Source of the DNA: Saprospiraceae bacterium
GTDB taxonomy: Bacteria > Bacteroidota > Bacteroidia > Chitinophagales > Saprospiraceae
DNA: 41,442 nt
Direction: 5' to 3'
Assembly (NCBI GenBank): GCA_020627785.1
Contig: JAHDGF010000022.1
Coordinates: 1 to 41,442, forward strand
In this document: positions 10,301 to 17,689 of the stretch, piece by piece
Numbering within the stretch: position 1 is the first letter of the stretch
Layout: every line of letters begins with the position of its first letter
Made by a program: the position numbers and the translations under genes
The notes under the pieces: model-generated
The model's input: only the letters and a program-made list of their open reading frames with translations
Told to the model about the DNA's origin: nothing
The model's database searches: none

Positions 10301-10622
10301 TAATGAAGGCCAATTAGAGATAATAAAACTCCCATCTCAGGCACAATATTCAAGTGTCCATGGTATTTTACCCATTGATCATAATGGTGATGGAATTATG
10401 GACCTATATTTGGGAGGTAATGAATATAGGAACAAGTCACAGGTGGGTAGACAAGATGCATCGATGGGTTGGGTTTGCTTCGGTCAAAAGCATGGAGATG
10501 AGATTAATTTTTCATCTTGTGATGCCTTAGGAATACAAGGGGAGATTAGAGCTTTGCGACAGCTCAGTAATGGAAATATAATTGTAGGGATAAACAATGG
10601 ACCTATTAAGCTATATGAATAA
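7383..10622 (+). CDS. FG-GAP/VCBS-repeat, ASPIC-UnbV (CRTAC1-like) lipoprotein, copy 1
   Basis: A 1079-residue exported lipoprotein (lipobox LLNSC, Cys19, then SEDKAQ). It carries about thirteen calcium-binding blade motifs of DxDxDGxxD type, for example DINNDGLLDIY, DYDQDGDLDCY, DLDNDGDLDLV and DIDQDGDLDLI, which build integrin-like beta-propellers. A central ASPIC/UnbV segment lies at about 520-595 (GTKINLI, PAKGFQST, FGLG, VTWPDG). The conserved opening YRNFYNGGGVGLGDINNDG recurs in the two later copies. No catalytic motif is visible. Proteins of this type are common beside SusCD genes in Bacteroidota and have no settled function; a surface ligand-binding or scaffolding role is inferred from location. 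The downstream small lipoprotein overlaps its stop codon. Confidence 0.93.
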   Translation: MKTDLSVIFCCILILLNSCSEDKAQFVQFKQLSSSQSQINFQNTLEYTPDYNPYTYRNFYNGGGVGLGDINNDGLLDIYFTGNLVPNKLYLNKGDLVFEDITEKAGVACEGVWSTGVNFVDINGDDLLDIYVCKGGKPDGENRYNELFINNGDLSFTESAAAYGLDVVGLSIQSSFFDYDQDGDLDCYLLNNSIRSVGGFDMKEGLRNEYDPEGNKLFENRDGKFIDVTQEAGIYSSSIGYGLGITLADFNLDGWTDIFLSNDFFEKDYLYINQQDGTFSEKIDEQISSLSMGSMGADAADLDNDLLPDIFVTEMLPKDDSRKLTKTVYENWDKYQLAIEKGYGHQFARNVLQKNLGNNQFVELGRWSGVEDTDWSWSALIQDFDNDGLKDLFVSNGIKSDLLDKDYLNFFANDVRVKSMIDQDEDVLTKLIDAMPSQKLTNAYFKNQGELKFEYLSDEVGLGLETFSNGSAYGDLDNDGDLDLVLNNVDDEASIFINQSTQKNMNSIAFRLKYKDQNLKGIGTKINLISDSLSSMMEYFPAKGFQSTSNIPLFFGLGNRIEIDSILVTWPDGVLCFYESLSANEIYNLDYSDCKRITPKNVKVNKVDDFVLRTQKVLTNHKEPKLNHFNREPLLLSMVGFSGPSICTADINSDGVDDLFVGGGKNQESVLLVSNGSEYRVQNHFTDTKASEVVASSFFDSDNDGDLDLFISHGGKSFSIYAPELHDVLYINNGEGKFAKAKNAVKFPRPISSGDHTIVDLNKDGYLDLIIGEAYKTDLHGLPGDCLVFLNNQNNTFSLDKDLSQEKLGMITAVEYLDVNKDGWEDLIVAGQWMPIIQLINQEGKSFRSAVINSTSGLWNSIEKSDIDQDGDLDLILGNQGQNSFYKEGLHMFINDFDKNGRPEQLVCREESGDFFPVHDVDEVFSQLSFLKRDFQSYEKYSEATLQDLVNLQNHESTVRLSLEELSSIMLRNNEGQLEIIKLPSQAQYSSVHGILPIDHNGDGIMDLYLGGNEYRNKSQVGRQDASMGWVCFGQKHGDEINFSSCDALGIQGEIRALRQLSNGNIIVGINNGPIKLYE

Positions 10623-11196
10623 TTTTAAAACACTACTTTTTTTATGTATTTCAATCTCTGTATTTACTTCCTGTAAATCAGAATATCAACAATATGTCGA
10701 TAAGGAGTTGGGTTCTGGAATTAAAAATGACAGTCTATTTTTGGGTATGTACATGGGGCAAACGAAAAAAGAATTTTTTGCTCGGTGCTGGGATTTAAAT
10801 GCCCAACAAATGATTTCGCAAGGCACGGGAAATAAGACTGCAAAGCTGATTGAAGATAAAGGCACACCTAAAGCAATGAATGTGCTTTTCTATGGTAAAT
10901 TCGATGAGCAGCAAATTATGCGAGGAATGGACATGACCTATAGTTTTGAAGCTTGGGCACCATGGAATCGGCCACTGCAATCAGATAGTCTATTGTTCCA
11001 TATAAGAGATGGTTATTTGAAAAGATATCCGGGGAATGAATTCCTCCCAATTGAAATTAAAAACTCGAAAGAGCCAGCCTTCGTGAAAATCGATGGAAAT
11101 AGACAGATTCTCATGTATGCAAAAAATGAGAAGGAAGTGGTTGTTGCCATCGAAGATTTAAATTATAAGCTAAAAGAAGAATGGGGTCAAGAATAA
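10615..11196 (+). CDS. Small lipoprotein of unknown function
   Basis: I prefer ATG 10615 over 10597 because it opens a clean lipoprotein signal (MNNFKTLLFLC...VFTSC, Cys20); this gives 193 residues. The start overlaps the previous stop in ATGAATAA, so translation is probably coupled. The mature part is soluble, with aromatic and charged stretches (YMGQTKKEFFARCWDLN, YSFEAWAPWNRPLQSDSLL) and no repeats or catalytic motif I recognise. Its tail overlaps the next gene start by 16 nt. Being placed between two FG-GAP lipoproteins suggests a partner or assembly role, but that is only context. Confidence 0.85.
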   Translation: MNNFKTLLFLCISISVFTSCKSEYQQYVDKELGSGIKNDSLFLGMYMGQTKKEFFARCWDLNAQQMISQGTGNKTAKLIEDKGTPKAMNVLFYGKFDEQQIMRGMDMTYSFEAWAPWNRPLQSDSLLFHIRDGYLKRYPGNEFLPIEIKNSKEPAFVKIDGNRQILMYAKNEKEVVVAIEDLNYKLKEEWGQE

Positions 11197-14100
11197 TAAT
11201 GTGCTTTGTTTTATTTGTAACGCTTTGGGCGTGTACGAATGATAACCCTGATCATGTTCCTTCAGTAAGTTTTGAGCAAAAGGACAATACACAAACAGGG
11301 ATTGTGTTCTCTAATGAGCTAACCTATGACAAGGATTTCAACGTTTATAAATACCGGAATTTTTATAACGGTGGGGGAGTTGCATTGGGTGATTTAAATA
11401 ATGATGGCCTAACAGATATTTATTTGACTTCCAATCAAGATTCTAATCGCTTATTTTTAAATGAAGGTGATTGGAAATTCAAAGACATTACTTCTACTTC
11501 TGGGGTAGCTGGAACACGCGCATGGTCAACGGGCGTAACTACGGTTGATATTAATGCTGATGGCTTATTAGATATTTATGTTTGTAATTCAGGCGATGTA
11601 AAAGGTGACAACAAAGTAAATGAGTTGTTCATCAACAATGGAGATAATACTTTTTCTGAGCAAGCAGAAAAGTATGGTCTGGCAGATAAAGGCTTTTCTA
11701 CACACGCTTCTTTTTTTGATTATGATAAGGATGGCGATCTAGATGTGTACTTACTTAATAATTCTTTTCAGGCCATAGGTAGTTTTAACTTAAAGCGAAA
11801 TGAGCGCCCTATAAGAGATGAATTGGGAGGCGATAAATTAATGGAGAACAGAGATGGAGTTTTTGTTGATGTGAGTATAGAAGCTGGAATTTATGGGTCA
11901 GTGATTGGGTTTGGATTAGGAGTGACGGTAGGTGATGTGAACAATGATGGTTGGGAAGATATATTTGTTTCCAATGACTTTTTTGAGCGCGACTATCTTT
12001 ACATCAATCAGCAAGATGGAACCTTTAAGGAAGATTTAGTTGCTCAGATGAATTCCATTAGTGGTGCGTCGATGGGAGCTGATATAGGAGACATTGATAA
12101 CGATGGCTTCAATGATATTTTTGTGACAGAAATGTTGCCGTCAGATTATGAGCGATTAAAAACAGTAACCACCTTCGAAGATTGGGATAAGTATCAATAC
12201 AATGTAAAGAATGGTTATCACCATCAATTTACACGGAATACACTACACTTAAACCGTGGGAATAATAGTTTTAGTGAGGTTTCTAGATTGGCAGGAGTGG
12301 AGGCTTCTGATTGGAGTTGGGGCGCTTTGTTTTTTGATATGGATAACGATGGCCTAAAAGACTTATTTATAGCCAATGGAATTTATAAAGATTTAACCAA
12401 TCAAGACTATCTCCAATACGTTGCCAGTGAATCTGTTATTCAATCAATCATCAGTGAGAAGGGGGTAGACTACAAGAGACTTATAGATATCATCCCATCC
12501 AATCCGGTCCCTAATCAAGCCTATCTTAATACGGGCAATTTAAAGTTTAAAAGACTGCCAGAAGCAGGACTTGACCTGCCTAGTTTTTCAAATGGCGCGG
12601 CTTACGGGGACTTAGATAATGATGGAGACCTTGATCTTATTGTGAATAATGTAGGTGCTCCTTGCTTTGTATTAGAAAATAAAAATTCTCAGAATAATTA
12701 TTTGAAGTTTAAACTTAAAGGGCAAGGTCAAAATACTTTCGCCATCGGGGCTAAAATCGAAATTCAAGGTGCAGAACAAAAATGGATGGTTGAAAATCAA
12801 CCAACCAGAGGATTTCAATCAAGCATGGATCCAGTAATTGTATGTGGTCTCGGTGGAGAGACAAAGGTTGACGTGAAGGTTTATTGGCCCGATGGTTCAG
12901 TGACTGAGCAAAAAGCAGTTGACGTTAATCAAACACTGAGTTTCGACCAGAAAGGTTCTGCCAAAGGTATGAGAGAAAATCCAAAGCAAACATCCATTGT
13001 TTTTGAAAGCAAAGAGCTTTCATCGATTAAGCATGAAGAGAAAAACTTTGTTGATTTCAATAGAGAACGATTGGTTTATCAAGGGCACAGTACGGAAGGG
13101 CCAAGAGTAGCCATGGCTGATTTTAATGGGGATGGTGATATAGATTTGGCACTTCCTGGAGCCAAAGGAGCTCCAACGCAAATTATGCAAGATGTCCATG
13201 CGCAAACGAATGGTTTAAATCCCATCAACGGAATTTCAATCGAACCAGAGTACCAGACTGCTCATGCTTTCGATGCAGATGGTGATGGGGATCAAGACCT
13301 ATACTTGGCGAGTGGTGGTGTAGAAATTACCCCTTTTTCGAATTTACTTAATGATGTAATAGCCATTAACGATGGGGCTGGTAATTTTGTAGAGAATAAA
13401 AAGGTCTTTACTTCGGGTACTGAAAAATTAAGCACACTAGCCGTCGATTCTGGAGACATAGATGGAGACGGAGATTTAGATTTATTTGTTGGGGAACGAA
13501 TCAAAGTTGGAAAGTACGGAGCAAAATGTTCTGGCTATATTCTGTTGAACGATGGTCAAGGAAATTTCGAGGATGTGACTGAAGATTATTCTCCTTCTCT
13601 TAAAGAGATTGGTATGATCACAGATGCTCGATGGGTTGATTTGAATAAAGATGATAAACTTGATTTAGTCGTTGTCGGTGAATTTATGGAGCCGATACTT
13701 TTCGAAAATCAAGGAAATAAATTTGAAGTAAAATCTTTGCCTGATAATTTATCTGGATGGTGGAATAAATTGCATGTGGATGATTTCAATGGAGATGGAT
13801 TGCCTGATTTAGTTTTAGGCAACCTTGGGCTTAATTCTAGGTTCAAGGCCAGTGAAGAGCATCCATTGCGATTATATTTTAATGATTTTGACCAGAATGG
13901 TTTTCCAGAAGGAATTCTTTGTTTCAGTGCAGAGGATGGGAAAGATTATCCATTCGCTCTGAGGCATAATTTAACGAATCAACTGAAATACCTAAAGAAA
14001 AAATATCCGGACTTTGAATCATTTAAGCAAGCAGACATACGCCAGATATTTGACGAAAGTCAGATTGAAAGTTCAAGCATCTTGGAAGCCGTAGAGTTGA

Positions 14101-14453
14101 GTTCGATGTTGATGTTGAATCGTGGTAATTTTTCATTTGAGAAAAAAGCTCTTCCAACAGAAGTTCAGTTTAGTCCGATATACGCAATCAATGCCCACGA
14201 TGTTGATCAAGACGGTGACCTTGATTTATTGATGGGCGGAAATCTGTATAAGGTCCAACCTGAGATTGGAATTTATGATGCATCTTATGGTCATTGTTTA
14301 ATTAATGATGGGAAAGGGAATTTTGTTGATCGATCCGTAGACTTTGGTTTTCATGTAGAAGGTGAAGTCAGAGATATTCAGGTCGTTGAAGATTTAATAT
14401 ATGTGTTCAGAAATAATGATTCAGCACTCGTCTTTAAAACAATTGATGAATAA
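11181..14453 (+). CDS. FG-GAP/VCBS-repeat, ASPIC-UnbV (CRTAC1-like) lipoprotein, copy 2
   Basis: A 1090-residue paralogue of the previous FG-GAP protein, with about thirteen DxDxDG motifs (DLNNDGLTDIY, DYDKDGDLDVY, DIDGDGDLDLF, DVDQDGDLDLL) and an ASPIC/UnbV segment at the same place (about 520-590: GAKIEI, PTRGFQSS, CGLGG, VYWPDGS). ATG 11181 is chosen over 11199 because it supplies the positive charge of the signal (MGSRIIMCFVLFVTLWAC, Cys18, then TNDNPD). One late motif reads DFDQNG, where glycine-preceding Asp is Asn. It overlaps the small lipoprotein gene by 16 nt and the third copy by 8 nt. No enzymatic residues are seen; likely exposed on the cell surface. Confidence 0.93.
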   Translation: MGSRIIMCFVLFVTLWACTNDNPDHVPSVSFEQKDNTQTGIVFSNELTYDKDFNVYKYRNFYNGGGVALGDLNNDGLTDIYLTSNQDSNRLFLNEGDWKFKDITSTSGVAGTRAWSTGVTTVDINADGLLDIYVCNSGDVKGDNKVNELFINNGDNTFSEQAEKYGLADKGFSTHASFFDYDKDGDLDVYLLNNSFQAIGSFNLKRNERPIRDELGGDKLMENRDGVFVDVSIEAGIYGSVIGFGLGVTVGDVNNDGWEDIFVSNDFFERDYLYINQQDGTFKEDLVAQMNSISGASMGADIGDIDNDGFNDIFVTEMLPSDYERLKTVTTFEDWDKYQYNVKNGYHHQFTRNTLHLNRGNNSFSEVSRLAGVEASDWSWGALFFDMDNDGLKDLFIANGIYKDLTNQDYLQYVASESVIQSIISEKGVDYKRLIDIIPSNPVPNQAYLNTGNLKFKRLPEAGLDLPSFSNGAAYGDLDNDGDLDLIVNNVGAPCFVLENKNSQNNYLKFKLKGQGQNTFAIGAKIEIQGAEQKWMVENQPTRGFQSSMDPVIVCGLGGETKVDVKVYWPDGSVTEQKAVDVNQTLSFDQKGSAKGMRENPKQTSIVFESKELSSIKHEEKNFVDFNRERLVYQGHSTEGPRVAMADFNGDGDIDLALPGAKGAPTQIMQDVHAQTNGLNPINGISIEPEYQTAHAFDADGDGDQDLYLASGGVEITPFSNLLNDVIAINDGAGNFVENKKVFTSGTEKLSTLAVDSGDIDGDGDLDLFVGERIKVGKYGAKCSGYILLNDGQGNFEDVTEDYSPSLKEIGMITDARWVDLNKDDKLDLVVVGEFMEPILFENQGNKFEVKSLPDNLSGWWNKLHVDDFNGDGLPDLVLGNLGLNSRFKASEEHPLRLYFNDFDQNGFPEGILCFSAEDGKDYPFALRHNLTNQLKYLKKKYPDFESFKQADIRQIFDESQIESSSILEAVELSSMLMLNRGNFSFEKKALPTEVQFSPIYAINAHDVDQDGDLDLLMGGNLYKVQPEIGIYDASYGHCLINDGKGNFVDRSVDFGFHVEGEVRDIQVVEDLIYVFRNNDSALVFKTIDE

Positions 14454-17400
14454 ATTTTGTCTTAGTCTACTTTTAGTTTTTCTTTTGGGTTGTGCAAATG
14501 ACACAAGTAATTCTGATCTCAGCTCATCGGGTTTGAATACTCAAGAAATTAAGCTGCCGTTTGTAAATGAACTTATAGATTCACCTAATTTAAATATTAT
14601 TAATTACCTCTATTATTATAATGGGGGAGGTGTTGCCATTGGTGATGTTGATAACGATGGTAAAGAAGATATTTTTTTGACAGCTAATCAAGGGTCTGAT
14701 AGGTTATTGAAGAATACTGGTGCATTAAATTTTGATGACATAACAGAAAGTTCAGGAATTGAAATGGAGACTACTTGGTCGACTGGTGTTTCTATGGCTG
14801 ATGTAAATAATGATGGTTTTCTTGATGTTTATGTTTGTAAAGTAGGTGTAGATCCATTGCCCGCCGCACACAATCTATTATACATAAATCAAAAAGATGG
14901 GACCTTTGTTGAGAGCTCTGCTGCGTATGGTTTAGATTTTAGTGGCTATTCAACCCAAGCAGTTTTTCTAGACTATGATAAGGATGGAGATTTGGATATG
15001 TACTTATGTAATCACAATGTACATTCTGTTAGGAGTTATGGTACGGTGAAAAAAAGGAAAGAAAAGGATTCGGTTGCTGGTGATCAATTTTTTGAAAATA
15101 GGTTAATGCAGGGGGAAACAGGTTTTATAAATGTTACAGAAAGTACAAGAATCTATAGCAGTCCTTTAGGTTACGGTTTGTCCGTAGCGGCTGCTGATAT
15201 CAATGGCGATGGTTGGACCGATATTTATGTGGGGAATGATTTTCATGAAAATGATTATCTCTACATCAATAATCAGAATAAAACTTTTACTGAATCTATT
15301 TCCGCTTTCGCAAATACTAGTTCTCAGTTTAGTATGGGTGTGGACATTGCAGATATTAATAATGATCAGTTGAGTGATATTTTTACGACCGACATGCTTC
15401 CGTATCAAGAGGAAATATATTTAAAGTCAGGTGGAGAGGACACAGATCAGATTAAACGGATCAAGAAAGACTTTGGATTTGAAACCCAAAATGCAAGAAA
15501 TCATTTTCATATTAATTCCGCCCAAGGCTATCTGACTGATTGCGCCTATGAGACGAATACTTTTGCAACGGATTGGAGCTGGTCGGTACTAGCTCAAGAT
15601 TTTGATAACAATGGTTGGAAAGATATATTTATCACCAATGGGATAGTGAAGCGCCCCAACGATTTGGATTATATTAATTTTTTAAATAGTGAGGCGATTT
15701 CTTCACTTACGGAAGGTGATGAAGAGCGAACAAAAAAATTAATTGAAAAGCTTCCTTCTCAGAAGTTAAAAAATATCTTATTCTCTCAGAGTCAAGAGAT
15801 GAACTTTTCTGAGGTTAATAATTCTGAAGTAGGGAGTCCAACTTTTTCCAATGGCGCGGCATATGCAGATTTAAATAGTGATGGGGTTCTTGAGGTGGTT
15901 GTGAATAACATTAATGATCAGGCATGTATACTTTCCTTTTCGCAATCTGAAGCGGCTAATTATTTATCTCTTCAGTTGAACCATTCTGAACACAAACCAA
16001 TGCTGGGGTCAAAGGTATATTTATATGCAGGAGAAGTTATTCAGTTTCAAGAATTGCAAACGGTGAAAGGCTTTCAGTCGTCTTCCTCTTCACTGGTTCA
16101 TTTTGGTCTAGGGGATATCAATAGTGTTGACTCAATAAAAATTATATGGCCGGATCAAAGTGTTGAAGTAAGGTCAGATTTAGAAATTAATAAAGTTCAT
16201 TCCATCTATAAATCTGATAGTGCCAATGTAATTGTTCCATTGGTTGTAAAGAATAAAGGGGAAGCACAAAAACTTGAATTGGTGCATGTGGAGGATATAT
16301 TTAACGATGATGAAAAGGAAAAACTGATACCGTTTCGATTATCAGCAGAAGGTCCTGCCGTAATCTATGAAGACCTAGATGGTGACGGCATAAAAGATAT
16401 GTTCTTAGGAGCAGCTAAAGATCAGAAGGCCAGTTTATTAAGAGGAAAAAGGGATGGTGGTTTTGAGAAGTTAGAAAACATTTCATTGGATAGAGATGCT
16501 AAGTATGAAGATGTGAGTGCTGCTACTTTGGATTTTGATAACGATGGTGACTTGGATATATATGTAGTAAGTGGAGGGAATCATGTGAATGAATTAGATA
16601 AGCTTTTAGAGGATCGTATATACCTTAATAATGGTGAAATGTCATTTCGTAGAATTCCTTTGTCATTACCGCATACGAATGGGTCAGTTGTACGTACCAT
16701 GGATTTCGATAAGGATGGGTATGACGATATTTTTGTAGGAGCGAGATCAATGCCGGGCTTCTATGGTCTGTCGCCCTATAGTTTTGTTTTAAAAAATAGA
16801 CAAGGTGTTGCCGTTGATATTGCTTATAAGCAAAGACTAGGAATGATCACAGACGCAAGTTGGGGAGACATCGATGGTGATGACGATGAGGATTTAATTT
16901 ATTGTGGGGATTGGATGTCGATCAGTATGCTTGAAAATGTTGATGGAGAATTAAAGATGAAGATGCCAGATGGATTAAAGGGAATGCAAGGTTTTTGGAA
17001 TGCTTTAAAGCTTGTTGATTTAAATAAAGATGGAAAACTGGATATAGTTGCTGGAAATATTGGTAATAATACCATCCTGCAAGCAGATAGTATTTCTGCC
17101 ATAAAAATGTACCTCGGGGATTTTAATGAAAATGGAACTTCAGAACCTTTGATTTTCTATAAATATTTTGATCGTTATATCCCTCTAGGATCTAAGGATA
17201 AGTTGGTTTCTGAGCTGCCTCAATTGAAAAAGAAATTTGCAGTGTACAACACTTTTGCGCAAGTTGAAAAGTTTGAAGAGCTGCTCCCTGATGGTCCTGA
17301 AAAATTGATTGAATCGAAACAGGTGAATCAAATGAAGAGTATGATTTTCTTGCAAGAGGAAGCAGGTTTTTCTAAGCAAGCATTACCAGAGCTTGTTCAA

Positions 17401-17673
17401 CAATCTAAAGTACAAGCCATTGAATTTGATGAATCATCTGGTTCGCTTTATTTCCTTTTTAATGGTTATGAATCTGTCGCAAGTCTTGGTAGTTCACCAG
17501 GGCATTCTGGTATACGCATCGGTGGATATTCTGAAGTAGATGGAAGTTTTTCTGAAGAAGAAATTCTAAATCTCCCGCCTGGACTAAATGCCAGGGCCTT
17601 GCTTCAAACCACTGAAGGAGACTTTTATGTCATCTGCAATAACGATCATGTATATTTTTTAGTCAGGTCATAA
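14446..17673 (+). CDS. FG-GAP/VCBS-repeat, ASPIC-UnbV (CRTAC1-like) lipoprotein, copy 3
   Basis: ATG 14446 gives a good lipoprotein signal (MNKFCLSLLLVFLLGC, Cys16, then ANDTSN) and 1075 residues; an upstream in-frame ATG at 14401 would bury the signal behind 15 polar residues. The start overlaps the preceding stop in ATGAATAA. About twelve blade motifs are present (DVDNDGKEDIF, DYDKDGDLDMY, DFDNDGDLDIY, DLNKDGKLDIV), several degenerate (DINNDQ, DFDNNG, DIDGDDDED). The ASPIC/UnbV segment is near 519-590 (GSKVYLY, VKGFQSSSS, FGLGD, IIWPDQS). It is the most diverged of the three in motif quality and at its C-terminus, suggesting division of labour rather than a recent duplication. The GH65 gene follows after 16 bp. 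Confidence 0.92.
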   Translation: MNKFCLSLLLVFLLGCANDTSNSDLSSSGLNTQEIKLPFVNELIDSPNLNIINYLYYYNGGGVAIGDVDNDGKEDIFLTANQGSDRLLKNTGALNFDDITESSGIEMETTWSTGVSMADVNNDGFLDVYVCKVGVDPLPAAHNLLYINQKDGTFVESSAAYGLDFSGYSTQAVFLDYDKDGDLDMYLCNHNVHSVRSYGTVKKRKEKDSVAGDQFFENRLMQGETGFINVTESTRIYSSPLGYGLSVAAADINGDGWTDIYVGNDFHENDYLYINNQNKTFTESISAFANTSSQFSMGVDIADINNDQLSDIFTTDMLPYQEEIYLKSGGEDTDQIKRIKKDFGFETQNARNHFHINSAQGYLTDCAYETNTFATDWSWSVLAQDFDNNGWKDIFITNGIVKRPNDLDYINFLNSEAISSLTEGDEERTKKLIEKLPSQKLKNILFSQSQEMNFSEVNNSEVGSPTFSNGAAYADLNSDGVLEVVVNNINDQACILSFSQSEAANYLSLQLNHSEHKPMLGSKVYLYAGEVIQFQELQTVKGFQSSSSSLVHFGLGDINSVDSIKIIWPDQSVEVRSDLEINKVHSIYKSDSANVIVPLVVKNKGEAQKLELVHVEDIFNDDEKEKLIPFRLSAEGPAVIYEDLDGDGIKDMFLGAAKDQKASLLRGKRDGGFEKLENISLDRDAKYEDVSAATLDFDNDGDLDIYVVSGGNHVNELDKLLEDRIYLNNGEMSFRRIPLSLPHTNGSVVRTMDFDKDGYDDIFVGARSMPGFYGLSPYSFVLKNRQGVAVDIAYKQRLGMITDASWGDIDGDDDEDLIYCGDWMSISMLENVDGELKMKMPDGLKGMQGFWNALKLVDLNKDGKLDIVAGNIGNNTILQADSISAIKMYLGDFNENGTSEPLIFYKYFDRYIPLGSKDKLVSELPQLKKKFAVYNTFAQVEKFEELLPDGPEKLIESKQVNQMKSMIFLQEEAGFSKQALPELVQQSKVQAIEFDESSGSLYFLFNGYESVASLGSSPGHSGIRIGGYSEVDGSFSEEEILNLPPGLNARALLQTTEGDFYVICNNDHVYFLVRS

Positions 17674-17689
17674 AAGCTTAAATTTAGTA

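Noticed and set aside
7383..17673. Recent triplication of one FG-GAP gene
   Set aside because: The copies share layout but differ over most of their sequence, including motif decay and C-termini, so the duplication must be old.
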